Shown piece by piece: positions 32,101 through 46,309 of a DNA stretch of 64,000 nucleotides. The position numbers and the translations under genes were made by a program. Below the pieces are notes generated by a model, which worked only from the letters and a program-made list of their open reading frames with translations, searched no databases and was not told where the DNA came from. The stretch is from Argentina anserina (taxonomy: Eukaryota > Streptophyta > Magnoliopsida > Rosales > Rosaceae): NCBI RefSeq assembly GCF_933775445.1, contig NW_026089399.1, forward strand, positions 124,001-188,000. The letters run 5' to 3'. The first letter of the stretch is position 1. Each line of letters begins with the position of its first letter.

Positions 32101-35046
32101 AACGAGAAATGAAAAGATACACAATTGGAATAGTAAAGATACGCAAACGATGTAAAGATACTCAGTTTGAAAGAAACACACTCCCACACTTGCAAAACTC
32201 TCAAATTCAATAGAAACTCGCATAAGAAGCCTTACAGAAAGATACTCAAACGAGAAATGAAAAGATACACAATTGGAATAGTAAAGATACGCAAACGATG
32301 TAAAGATACACAATTGGAATAGTAAAGATACGCAAACGATGTAAATATACTCAGTTTGAAAGAAACACACTCCCACACTTGCAAAACTCTCAAATTCAAT
32401 AGAAACTCGCATCAGAAGCCTCACAGAAAGATACTCAAACGAGAAATGAAAAGATACACAATTGGAATAGTAAAGATACGCAAACGATGTAAAGATACAC
32501 AATTGGAATAGTAAAGATACGCAAACGATGTAAAGATACCCAGTTTGAAAGAAACACACTCCCACACTTGCAAAACTCTCAAATTCAATAGAAACTCGCA
32601 TCAGAAGCCTCACAGAAAGATACTCAAACGAGAAATGAAAAGATACACAATTGGAATAGTAAGGATACGCAAACGATGTAAAGATACACAATTGGAATAG
32701 TAAAGATACGCAAACGATGTAAAGATACCCAGTTTGAAAGAAACACACTCCCACACTTGCAAAACTCTCAAATTCAATAGAAACTCGCGTCAGAAAGCCT
32801 TACGGAAAGATACTCAAACGAGAAATGAAAAGATACACAATTGGAATAGTAGAGATACGCAAACGATGTAAAGATACACAATTGGAATAGTAAAGATACG
32901 CAAACGATGTAAAGATACTCAGTTTGAAAGAAACACACTCCCACACTTGCAAAACTCTCAAATTCAATAGAAACTCGCATCAGAAAGCCTTACAGAAAGA
33001 TACTAAAACGAGAAATGAAAAGATACTCAATTGGAATAGTAAAGATACGAAAACGATGTAAAGATACACAATTGGAATAGTAAAGATACGCAAACGATGT
33101 AAAGATACTCAGTTTGAAAGAAACAAACTCCCACACTTGCAAAACTCTCAAATACAATAGAAACTCGCATCAGAAGCCTTACAGAAAGATACTCAAACGA
33201 GAAATGAAAAGATACACAATTGGAATAGTAAAGATACGCAAACGATGTAAAGATACACAATTGGAATAGTAAAGATACGCAAACGATGTAAAGATACTCA
33301 GTTTGAAAGAAACACACTCCCACACTTGCAAACCTCTCAAATTCAATAAAAACTCCCATGAGAAAGCCTTACAAAAAGATACTCAAACGAGAAATGAAAA
33401 GATACACAATTGGAATAGTAAAGATACGCAAACGATGTAAAGATACTCAGTTTGAAAGAAACACACTCCCACACTTGCAAAACTCTCAAATTCAATAGAA
33501 ACTCGCATCAGAAGCCTTACAGAAAGATACTCAAACGAGAAATGAAAAGATACACAATTGGAATAGTAAAGATACGCAAACGATGTAAAGATACACAATT
33601 GGAATAGTAAAGATACGCAAACGATGTAAAGATACTCAGTTTGAAAGAAACACACTCCCACACTTGCAAAACTCTTACATTCAATAGAAACTCGCATCCG
33701 AAAGCCTTACAGAAAGATATTCAAACGAGAAATGAAAAGATACACAATTGGAAAAGTAAAGATACGCAAACGATGTAAAGATACACAATTGGAATAGTAA
33801 AGATACGCAAACGATGTAAATATACTCAGTTTGAAAGAAACACACTCCCACACTTGCAAAACTCTCAAATTCAATAGAAACTCGCATCAGAAGCCTTACA
33901 GAAAGATACTCAAACGAGAAATGAAAAGATACACATTTGGAATAGTAAAGATACGCAAACGATGTAAAGATACTCAGTTTGAAAGAAACACACTCCCACA
34001 CTTGCAAAACTCTCAAATTCAATAGAAACTCGCATCAGAAGCCTTACAGAAAGATACTCAAACGAGAAATGAAAATATACACAATTGGAATAGTAAAGAT
34101 ACGCAAACGATGTAAAGATACACAATTGGAATAGTAAAGATACGCAAACGATGTAAAGATACTCAGTTTGGAAGAAACACACTCCCACACTTGCAAAACT
34201 CTTACATTCAATAGAAACTCGCATCCGAAAGCCTTACAGAAAGATATTCAAACGAGAAATGAAAAGATACACAATTGGAAAAGTAAAGATACGCAAACGA
34301 TGTAAAGATACACAATTGGAATAGTAAAGATACGCAAACGATGTAAATATACTCAGTTTGAAAGAAACACACTCCCACACTTGCAAAACTCTCAAATTCA
34401 ATAGAAACTCGCATCAGAAGCCTCACAGAAAGATACTCAAACGAGAAATGAAAAGATACACAATTGGAATAGTAAAGATACGCAAACGATGTAAAGATAC
34501 ACAATTGGAATAGTAAAGATACGCAAACGATGTAAAGATACCCAGTTTGAAAGAAATACACTCCCACACTTGCAAAACTCTCAAATACAATAGAAACTCG
34601 CATCAGAAGCCTTACAGAAAGATACTCAAACGAGAAATGAAAAGATACACAATTGGAATAGTAAAGATACGCAAACGATGTAAAGATACACAATTGGAAT
34701 AGTAAAGATACGCAAACGATGTAAAGATACTCAGTTTGGAAGAAACACACTCCCACACTTGCAAAACTCTTAAATTCAATAGAAACTCGCATCCGAAAGC
34801 CTTACAGAAAGATATTCAAACGAGAAATGAAAAGATACACAATTGGAAAAGTAAAGATACGCAAACGATGTAAAGATACACAATTGGAATAGTAAAGATA
34901 CGCAAACGATGTAAAGATACACAATTGGAATAGTAAAGATACGCAAACGATGTAAAGATACTCAGTTTGAAAGAAACACACTCCCACACTTGCAAAACTC
35001 TCAAATTCAATAGTACCTCGCATCCGAAAGCCTTACAGAAAGATAT
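29149..35046 (+). repeat. Tandem duplication of a 2,949-bp block
   Basis: 29149-32097 and 32098-35046 align end to end, with landmarks at identical offsets (29825/32774, 30078/33027, 30434/33383, 30732/33681, 30882/33831, 31259/34208, 31853/34802). The few differences I noticed are single bases, for example GATACTCAG near 29398 versus ATATACTCAG near 32345, and CACGATTGG near 31971. It is a recent segmental duplication. Confidence 0.85.
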
Positions 35047-35722
35047 TCAAACGAGAAATGAAAAGATACACAATTGGAATAGTAAAGATACGCAAACGAT
35101 GTAAAGATACTCAGTTTGAAAGAAACACACTCCCACACTTGCAAAACTCTCAAATTCAATAGAAACTCGCATAAGAAGCCTTACAGAAAGATACTCAAAC
35201 GAGAAATGAAAAGATACACAATTGGAATAGTAAAGATACGCAAACGATGTAAAGATACACAATTGGAATAGTAAAGATACGCAAACGATGTAAATATACT
35301 CAGTTTGAAAGAAACACACTCCCACACTTGCAAAACTCTCAAATTCAATAGAAACTCGCATCAGAAGCCTCACAGAAAGATACTCAAACGAGAAATGAAA
35401 AGATACACAATTGGAATAGTAAAGATACGCAAACGATGTAAAGATACACAATTGGAATAGTAAAGATACGCAAACGATGTAAAGATACCCAGTTTGAAAG
35501 AAATACACTCCCACACTTACAAAACTCTCAAATACAATAGAAACTCGCATCAGAAGCCTCACAGAAAGATACTCAAACGAGAAATGAAAAGATACACAAT
35601 TGGAATAGTAAAGATACGCAAACGATGTAAAGATACACAATTGGAATAGTAAAGATACGCAAACGATGTAAAGATACTCAGTTTGGAAGAAACACACTCC
35701 CACACTTGCAAAACTCTTAAAT

Positions 35723-38700
35723 TCAATAGAAACTCGCATCCGAAAGCCTTACAGAAAGATATTCAAACGAGAAATGAAAAGATACACAATTGGAATAGTA
35801 AAGATACGCAAACGATGTAAAGATACACAATTGGAATAGTAAAGATACGCAAACGATGTAAATATACTCAGTTTGAAAGAAACACACTCCCACACTTGCA
35901 AAACTCTCAAATTCAATAGAAACTCGCATCAGAAGCCTCACAGAAAGATACTCAAACGAGAAATGAAAAGATACACAATTGGAATAGTAAAGATACGCAA
36001 ACGATGTAAAGATACACAATTGGAATAGTAAAGATACGCAAACGATGTAAAGATACCCAGTTTGAAAGAAATACACTCCCACACTTGCAAAACTCTCAAA
36101 TACAATAGAAACTCGCATCAGAAGCCTTACAGAAAGATACTCAAACGAGAAATGAAAAGATACACAATTGGAATAGTAAAGATACGCAAACGATGTAAAG
36201 ATACACAATTGGAATAGTAAAGATACGCAAACGATGTAAAGATACTCAGTTTGGAAGAAACACACTCCCACACTTGCAAAACTCTTAAATTCAATAGAAA
36301 CTCGCATCCGAAAGCCTTACAGAAAGATATTCAAACGAGAAATGAAAAGATACACAATTGGAAAAGTAAAGATACGCAAACGATGTAAAGATACACAATT
36401 GGAATAGTAAAGATACGCAAACGATGTAAAGATACACAATTGGAATAGTAAAGATACGCAAACGATGTAAAGATACTCAGTTTGAAAGAAACACACTCCC
36501 ACACTTGCAAAACTCTCAAATTCAATAGTACCTCGCATCCGAAAGCCTTACAGAAAGATATTCAAACGAGAAATGAAAAGATACACAATTGGAATAGTAA
36601 AGATACGCAAACGATGTAAAGATACTCAGTTTGAAAGAAACACACTCCCACACTTGCAAAACTCTCAAATTCAATAGAAACTCGCATAAGAAGCCTTACA
36701 GAAAGATACTCAAACGAGAAATGAAAAGATACACAATTGGAATAGTAAAGATACGCAAACGATGTAAAGATACACAATTGGAATAGTAAAGATACGCAAA
36801 CGATGTAAATATACTCAGTTTGAAAGAAACACACTCCCACACTTGCAAAACTCTCAAATTCAATAGAAACTCGCATCAGAAGCCTCACAGAAAGATACTC
36901 AAACGAGAAATGAAAAGATACACAATTGGAATAGTAAAGATACGCAAACGATGTAAAGATACACAATTGGAATAGTAAAGATACGCAAACGATGTAAAGA
37001 TACCCAGTTTGAAAGAAATACACTCCCACACTTACAAAACTCTCAAATACAATAGAAACTCGCATCAGAAGCCTTACAGAAAGATACTCAAACGAGAAAT
37101 GAAAAGATACACAATTGGAATAGTAAAGATACGCAAACGATGTAAAGATACACAATTGGAATAGTAAAGATACGCAAACGATGTAAAGATACTCAGTTTG
37201 GAAGAAACACACTCCCACACTTGCAAAACTCTTAAATTCAATAGAAACTCGCATCCGAAAGCCTTACAGAAAGATATTCAAACGAGAAATGAAAAGATAC
37301 ACAATTGGAAAAGTAAAGATACGCAAACGATATAAAGATACACAATTGGAATAGTAAAGATACGCAAACGATTTAAAGATACACAATTGGAATAGTAAAG
37401 ATACGCAAACGATGTAAAGATACTCAGTTTGAAAGAAACACACTCCCACACTTGCAAAACTCTCAAATTCAATAGTACCTCGCATCCGAAAGCCTTACAG
37501 AAAGATATTCAAACGAGAAATGAAAAGATACACAATTGGAATAGTAAAGATACGCAAACGATGTAAAGATACTCAGTTTGAAAGAAACACACTCCCACAC
37601 TTGCAAAACTCTCAAATTCAATAGAAACTCGCATAAGAAGCCTTACATAAAGATACTCAAACGAGAAATGAAAAGATACACAATTGGAATAGTAAAGATA
37701 CGCAAACGATGTAAAGATACACAATTGGAATAGTAAAGATACGCAAACGATGTAAATATACTCAGTTTGAAAGAAACACACTCCCACACTTGCAAAACTC
37801 TCAAATTCAATAGAAACTCGCATCAGAAGCCTCACAGAAAGATACTCAAACGAGAAATGAAAAGATACACAATTGGAATAGTAAAGATACGCAAACGATG
37901 TAAAGATACACAATTGGAATAGTAAAGATACGCAAACGATGTAAAGATACCCAGTTTGAAAGAAATACACTCCCACACTTACAAAACTCTCAAATACAAT
38001 AGAAACTCGCATCAGAAGCCTTACAGAAAGATACTCAAACGAGAAATGAAAAGATACACAATTGGAATAGTAAAGATACGCAAACGATGTAAAGATACAC
38101 AATTGGAATAGTAAAGATACGCAAACGATGTAAAGATACTCAGTTTGGAAGAAACACACTCCCACACTTGCAAAACTCTTAAATTCAATAGAAACTCGCA
38201 TCCGAAAGCCTTACAGAAAGATATTCAAACGAGAAATGAAAAGATACACAATTGGAAAAGTAAAGATACGCAAACGATGTAAAGATACACAATTGGAATA
38301 GTAAAGATACGCAAACGATGTAAATATACTCAGTTTGAAAGAAACACACTCCCACACTTGCAAAACTCTCAAATTCAATAGAAACTCGCATCAGAAGCCT
38401 TACAGAAAGATACTCAAACGAGAAATGAAAAGATACACATTTGGAATAGTAAAGATACGCAAACGATGTAAAGATACTCAGTTTGAAAGAAACACACTCC
38501 CACACTTGCAAAACTCTCAAATTCAATAGAAACTCGCATCAGAAGCCTTACAGAAAGATACTCAAACGAGAAATGAAAAGATACACAATTGGAATAGTAA
38601 AGATACGCAAACGATGTAAAGATACACAATTGGAATAGTAAAGATACGCAAACGATGTAAAGATACTCAGTTTGAAAGAAACACACTCCCACACTTGCAA

Positions 38701-40800
38701 AACTCTTACATTCAATAGAAACTCGCATCCGAAAGCCTTACAGAAAGATATTCAAACGAGAAATGAAAAGATACACAATTGGAAAAGTAAAGATACGCAA
38801 ACGATGTAAAGATACACAATTGGAATAGTAAAGATACGCAAACGATGTAAATATACTCAGTTTGAAAGAAACACACTCCCACACTTGCAAAACTCTCAAA
38901 TTCAATAGAAACTCGCATCAGAAGCCTCACAGAAAGATACTCAAACGAGAAATGAAAAGATACACAATTGGAATAGTAAAGATACGCAAACGATGTAAAG
39001 ATACACAATTGGAATAGTAAAGATACGCAAACGATGTAAAGATACCCAGTTTGAAAGAAATACACTCCCACACTTGCAAAACTCTCAAATACAATAGAAA
39101 CTCGCATCAGAAGCCTTACAGAAAGATACTCAAACGAGAAATGAAAAGATACACAATTGGAATAGTAAAGATACGCAAACGATGTAAAGATACACAATTG
39201 GAATAGTAAAGATACGCAAACGATGTAAAGATACTCAGTTTGGAAGAAACACACTCCCACACTTGCAAAACTCTTAAATTCAATAGAAACTCGCATCCGA
39301 AAGCCTTACAGAAAGATATTCAAACGAGAAATGAAAAGATACACAATTGGAAAAGTAAAGATACGCAAACGATGTAAAGATACACAATTGGAATAGTAAA
39401 GATACGCAAACGATGTAAAGATACACAATTGGAATAGTAAAGATACGCAAACGATGTAAAGATACTCAGTTTGAAAGAAACACACTCCCACACTTGCAAA
39501 ACTCTCAAATTCAATAGTACCTCGCATCCGAAAGCCTTACAGAAAGATATTCAAACGAGAAATGAAAAGATACACAATTGGAATAGTAAAGATACGCAAA
39601 CGATGTAAAGATACTCAGTTTGAAAGAAACACACTCCCACACTTGCAAAACTCTCAAATTCAATAGAAACTCGCATAAGAAGCCTTACAGAAAGATACTC
39701 AAACGAGAAATGAAAAGATACACAATTGGAATAGTAAAGATACGCAAACGATGTAAAGATACACAATTGGAATAGTAAAGATACGCAAACGATGTAAATA
39801 TACTCAGTTTGAAAGAAACACACTCCCACACTTGCAAAACTCTCAAATTCAATAGAAACTCGCATCAGAAGCCTCACAGAAAGATACTCAAACGAGAAAT
39901 GAAAAGATACACAATTGGAATAGTAAAGATACGCAAACGATGTAAAGATACACAATTGGAATAGTAAAGATACGCAAACGATGTAAAGATACCCAGTTTG
40001 AAAGAAATACACTCCCACACTTACAAAACTCTCAAATACAATAGAAACTCGCATCAGAAGCCTTACAGAAAGATACTCAAACGAGAAATGAAAAGATACA
40101 CAATTGGAATAGTAAAGATACGCAAACGATGTAAAGATACACAATTGGAATAGTAAAGATACGCAAACGATGTAAAGATACTCAGTTTGGAAGAAACACA
40201 CTCCCACACTTGCAAAACTCTTAAATTCAATAGAAACTCGCATCCGAAAGCCTTACAGAAAGATATTCAAACGAGAAATGAAAAGATACACAATTGGAAA
40301 AGTAAAGATACGCAAACGATATAAAGATACACAATTGGAATAGTAAAGATACGCAAACGATTTAAAGATACACAATTGGAATAGTAAAGATACGCAAACG
40401 ATGTAAAGATACTCAGTTTGAAAGAAACACACTCCCACACTTGCAAAACTCTCAAATTCAATAGTACCTCGCATCCGAAAGCCTTACAGAAAGATATTCA
40501 AACGAGAAATGAAAAGATACACAATTGGAATAGTAAAGATACGCAAACGATGTAAAGATACTCAGTTTGAAAGAAACACACTCCCACACTTGCAAAACTC
40601 TCAAATTCAATAGAAACTCGCATAAGAAGCCTTACAGAAAGATACTCAAACGAGAAATGAAAAGATACACAATTGGAATAGTAAAGATACGCAAACGATG
40701 TAAAGATACACAATTGGAATAGTAAAGATACGCAAACGATGTAAAGATACTCAGTTTGAAAGAAACACACTCCCACACTTGCAAAACTCTCAAATTCAAT
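35723..40800 (+). repeat. Direct repeat at 2,989-bp offset
   Basis: At least 35723-37800 recurs from 38712, with matching landmarks 36317/39306, 36562/39551, 37264/40253 and 37509/40498. The part between the copies (38185-38711) instead matches 33681-34207 and 30732-31258, so the region is a mosaic of earlier blocks. Confidence 0.75.
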
Positions 40801-41742
40801 AGAAACTCGCATCAGAAGCCTCACAGAAAGATACTCAAACGAGAAATGAAAAGATACACAATTGAAATAGTAAAGATACGCAAACGATGTAAAGATACAC
40901 AATTGGAATAGTAAAGATACGCAAACGATGTAAAGATACCCAGTTTGAAAGAAACACACTCCCACACTTGCAAAACTCTCAAATTCAATAGAAACTCGCA
41001 TCAGAAGCCTCACAGAAAGATACTCAAACGAGAAATGAAAAGATACACAATTGGAATAGTAAGGATACGCAAACGATGTAAAGATACACAATTGGAATAG
41101 TAAAGATACGCAAACGATGTAAAGATACCCAGTTTGAAAGAAACACACTCCCACACTTGCAAAACTCTCAAATTCAATAGAAACTCGCGTCAGAAAGCCT
41201 TACGGAAAGATACTCAAACGAGAAATGAAAAGATACACAATTGGAATAGTAGAGATACGCAAACGATGTAAAGATACACAATTGGAATAGTAAAGATACG
41301 CAAACGATGTAAAGATACTCAGTTTGAAAGAAACACACTCCCACACTTGCAAAACTCTCAAATTCAATAGAAACTCGCATCAGAAAGCCTTACAGAAAGA
41401 TACTAAAACGAGAAATGAAAAGATACACAATTGGAATAGTAAAGATACGAAAACGATGTAAAGATACACAATTGGAATAGTAAAGATACGCAAACGATGT
41501 AAAGATACTCAGTTTGAAAGAAACAAACTCCCACACTTGCAAAACTCTCAAATACAATAGAAACTCGCATCAGAAGCCTTACAGAAAGATACTCAAACGA
41601 GAAATGAAAAGATACACAATTGGAATAGTAAAGATACGCAAACGATGTAAAGATACACAATTGGAATAGTAAAGATACGCAAACGATGTAAAGATACTCA
41701 GTTTGAAAGAAACACACTCCCACACTTGCAAACCTCTCAAAT

Positions 41743-43092
41743 TCAATAAAAACTCCCATGAGAAAGCCTTACAAAAAGATACTCAAACGAGAAATGAAAA
41801 GATACACAATTGAAATAGTAAAGATACGCAAACGATGTAAAGATACACAATTGGAATAGTAAAGATACGCAAACGATGTAAAGATACTCAGTTTGAAAGA
41901 AACACACTCCCACACTTGCAAAACTCTCAAATTCAATAGAAACTCGCATAAGAAGCCTCACAGAAAGATACTCAAACGAGAAATGAAAAGATACACAATT
42001 GGAATAGTAAAGATACGCAAACGATGTAAAGATACACAATTGGAATAGTAAAGATACGCAAACGATGTAAAGATACTCAGTTTGAAAGAAACACACTCCC
42101 ACACTTGCAAAACTCTCAAATTCAATAGAAACTAGCATCAGAAGCCTCACAGAAAGATACTCAAACGAGAAATGAAAAGATACACAATTGGTATAGTAAA
42201 GATACGCAAACGATGTAAAGATACCCAGTTTGAAAGAAACACACTCCCACACTTGCAAAACTCTCAAATTCAATAGAAACTCGAATCAGAAGCCTCACAG
42301 AAAGATACTCAAACGAGAAATGAAAAGATACACAATTGGAATAGTAAAGATACGCAAACGATGTAAAGATACCCAGTTTGAAAGAAACACACTCCCACAC
42401 TTGCAAAACTCTCAAATTCAATAGAAACTCGCGTCAGAAAGCCTTACGGAAAGATACTCAAACGAGAAATGAAAAGATACACAATTGGAATAGTGAAGAT
42501 ACGCAAACGATGTAAAGATACACAATTGGAATAGTAAAGATACGCAAACGATGTAAAGATACTCAGTTTGAAAGAAACACACTCCCACACTTGCAAAACT
42601 CTCAAATTCAATAGAAACTCGCATAAGAAGCCTCACAGAAAGATACTCAAACGAGAAATGAAAAGATACACAATTGGAATAGTAAAGATACGCAAACGAT
42701 GTAAAGATACACAATTGGAATAGTAAAGATACGCAAACGATGTAAAGATACTCAGTTTGAAAGAAACACACTCCCACACTTGCAAAACTCTCAAATTCAA
42801 TAGAAACTAGCATCAGAAGCCTCACAGAAAGATACTCAAACGAGAAATGAAAAGATACACAATTGGTATAGTAAAGATACGCAAACGATGTAAAGATACC
42901 CAGTTTGAAAGAAACACACTCCCACACTTGCAAAACTCTCAAATTCAATAGAAACTCGAATCAGAAGCCTCACAGAAAGATACTCAAACGAGAAATGAAA
43001 AGATACACAATTGGAATAGTAAAGATACGCAAACGATGTAAAGATACCCAGTTTGAAAGAAACACACTCCCACACTTGCAAAACTCTCAAAT
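41743..43092 (+). repeat. Tandem duplication of a 675-bp block
   Basis: 41743-42417 and 42418-43092 share CTAGCATCAG, GGTATAGTAAAG, CTCGAATCAG and GCATAAGAAGCC at a 675-bp offset. The length fits 190+148+148+189. Confidence 0.8.
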
Positions 43093-43280
43093 TCAATAGA
43101 AACTCGCGTCAGAAAGCCTTACGGAAAGATACTCAAACGAGAAATGAAAAGATACACAATTGGAATAGTAAAGATACGCAAACGATGTAAAGATACACAA
43201 TTAGAATAGTAAAGATACGCAAACGATGTAAAGATACTCAGTTTGAAAGAAACACACTCCCACACTTGCAAACCTCTCAA

Positions 43281-44170
43281 ATTCAATAAAAACTCCCATG
43301 AGAAAGCCTTACAAAAAGATACTCAAACGAGAAATGAAAAGATACACAATTGAAATAGTAAAGATACGCAAACGATGTAAAGATACACAATTGGAATAGT
43401 AAAGATACCCAAACGATGTAAAGATACTCAGTTTGAAAGAAACACACTCCCACACTTGGAAAACTCTCAAATACAATAGAAACTCGCATCAGAAGCTTTG
43501 TAGAAAGATACTCAAACGAGTAATGAAAAGATACACAATTGAAATAGTAAAGATACGTAAACGATGTAAAGATACACAATTTGAATAGTAAAGATACACA
43601 AACGATGTAAAGATACTCAGTTTGAAAAAAACACACTTCCACACTTGCAAAACTCTCAAATACAATAGAAACTCGCATCAGAAGCATTACAGAAAGATAC
43701 TTAAACGAGAAATGAAAACATACACAATTGGAATAGTAAAGATACGCAAACGATGGAAAGATACACAAATGGAATAGTAAAGATACGCAAACGATGTAAA
43801 GATACTCAGTTTGAAAGAAACACACTCCCACACTTGCAAAACTGTCAAATTCAATAGAAACTCGCATCAGAAGCCTTACAGAAAGATACTCAAACGTGAA
43901 ATTAACAGATACACAATTGGAATAGTAAAGATACGCAAACGATGTAAAGATACACAATTGGAATAGTAAAGATACGCAAACGATGTAAAGATACTCAGTT
44001 TGAAAGAAACACACTCCCACACTTGCAAACCTCTCAAATTCAATAGAAACTCGCATCAGAAGCCTTAAAGAAAGATACTCAAACGAGAAATGAAAAGATA
44101 CACAATTGGAATAGTAAAGATACGCAAACGGTGTAAAGATACACAATTGGAAAATAGTAAAGATACGCAA
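43281..44170 (+). repeat. Divergent monomers at the boundary between zones B and C
   Basis: Monomers here carry many private changes: CTTGGAAAAC (43456), AGCTTTGTAGAAAG (43494), GAGTAATGAAAAG (43518), CACACTTCC (43632), GATGGAAAG (43753), CACAAATGG (43764) and CGTGAAATTAACAG (43893). A 295-codon minus-strand frame (43283-44170) is open only because of phase. The pattern suggests older, less homogenised copies. Confidence 0.7.
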
Positions 44171-44617
44171 ACGATGTAAAGATACTCAGTTTGAAAGAAA
44201 CACACTCCCACACTTGCAAAACTCTCAAATTCAATAGAAACTCGCATCCGAAAGCCTTACAGAAAGATACTCAAACGAGAAATGAAAAGATACACAATTG
44301 GAATAGTAAAGATACGCAAACGATGTAAAGATACATAATTGGAATAGTAAAGATACGCAAACGATGTAAAGATACTCAGTTTGAAAGAAACACACTCCCA
44401 CACTTGCAAAACTCTCAAATTCAATAGAAACTCGCATCAGAAAGCCTTACAGAAAGATACTCAAACGAGAAATGAAAAGATACACAATTGGAATAGTAAA
44501 GATACGCAAACGATGTAAAGATACACAATTGGAATAGTAAAGATACGCAAACGATGTAAAGATACTCAGTTTGAAAGAAACACACTCCCACACTTGCAAA
44601 ACTCTCAAATTCAATAG

Positions 44618-45679
44618 AACCTCGCATCCGAAAGCCTTACAGAAAGATATTCAAACGAGAAATGAAAAGATACACAATTGGAATAGTAGAGATACGCAAA
44701 CGATGTAAAGATACACAATTGGAATAGTAAAGATACGCAAACGATGTAAAGATACTCAGTTTGAAAGAAACACACTCCCACACTTGCAAACCTCTAAAAT
44801 TCAATAGAAACTCCCATCAGAAAGCCTTACAAAAAGATACTCAAACGAGAAATGAAAAGATACACAATTGGAATAGTAAAGATACGCAAACGGTGTAAAG
44901 ATACACAATTGGAAAATAGTAAAGATACGCAAACGATGTAAAGATACTCAATTTGAAAGAAACACACTCCCACACTTGCAAAACTCTCAAATTCAATAGA
45001 AACTCGCATCAGAAAGCCTTACAGAAAGATACTCAAACGAGAAATGAAAAGATACACAATTGGAATAGTAAAGATACGCAAACGATGTAAAGATAATCAG
45101 TTTGAAAGAAACACACTCCCACACTTGCAAAACTCTCAAATTCAATAGAACCTCGCATCCGAAAGCCTTACAGAAAGATATTCAAACGAGAAATGAAAAG
45201 ATACACAATTGGAATAGTAGAGATACGCAAACGATGTAAAGATACACAATTGGAATAGTAAAGATACGCAAACGATGTAAAGATACTCAGTTTGAAAGAA
45301 ACACACTCCCACACTTGCAAACCTCTAAAATTCAATAGAAACTCCCATCAGAAAGCCTTACAAAAAGATACTCAAACGAGAAATGAAAAGATACACAATT
45401 GGAATAGTAAAGATACGCAAACGGTGTAAAGATACACAATTGGAAAATAGTAAAGATACGCAAACGATGTAAAGATACTCAATTTGAAAGAAACACACTC
45501 CCACACTTGCAAAACTCTCAAATTCAATAGAAACTCGCATCAGAAAGCCTTACAGAAAGATACTCAAACGAGAAATGAAAAGATACACAATTGGAATTGT
45601 TAAGTTACGCAAACGATGTAAAGATACTCAGTTTGAAAGAAACACACTCCCACACTTGCAAAACTCTCAAATTCAATAG
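44618..45679 (+). repeat. Tandem duplication of a 531-bp block
   Basis: ATAGAACCTCGCATCCG at 44618 and 45149 begins two copies sharing GTAGAGATACGC, CCTCTAAAATTC, ACGGTGTAAAG and GGAAAATAG in order. A partial third copy starts near 45826. Confidence 0.8.
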
Positions 45680-46309
45680 AAACTCGCATCAGAAAGCCTT
45701 ACAGAAATATACTCAAACGAGAAATGAAAAGATACACAATTGGAATCGTAAAGATACGCAAACGATGTAAAGATACTCAGTTTGAAAGAAACACACTCCC
45801 ACACTTGCAAAACTCTCAAATTCAATAGAACCTCGCATCCGAAAGCCTTACAGAAAGATATTCAAACGAGAAATGAAAAGATACACAATTGGAATAGTAG
45901 AGATACGCAAACGATGTAAAGATACACAATTGGAATAGTAAAGATACGCAAACGATGTAAAGATACTCAGTTTGAAAGAAACACACTCCCACACTTGCAA
46001 AACTCTCAAATTCAATAGAAACTCGCATCAGAAAGCCTTACAGAAAGATACTCAAACGAGAAATGAAAAGATACACAATTAGAATAGTAAAGATACGCAA
46101 ACGATGTAAAGATACTCAATTTGAAAGAAACACACTCCCACACTTGCAAAACTCTCAAATTCAATAGAAACTCGCATCAGAAAGCCTTACAAAAAGATAC
46201 TCAAACGAGAAATGAAAAGATACACAATTGGAATAGTTAAGTTACGCAAACGATGTAAAGATACTCAGTTTGAAAGAAACACACTCCCACACTTGCAAAC
46301 CTCTCAAAT

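Larger units (their letters stand above)
23805..43280. repeat. Satellite array, right block zone B (189-bp dominated, higher-order repeats)
   Basis: Continuation of the same satellite in the phase left off at 8841. Most monomers are 189 bp (one A fewer in CAGAAGCC), with CAGAAGCCTCACAG, GATACCCAG and CTTACATTC variants not typical of zone C. Multi-monomer blocks repeat at offsets of 568, 675, 947, 1,515, 1,664, 2,949 and 2,989 bp. Minus-strand open frames of up to 235 codons arise because 189 is a multiple of three. Confidence 0.95.
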
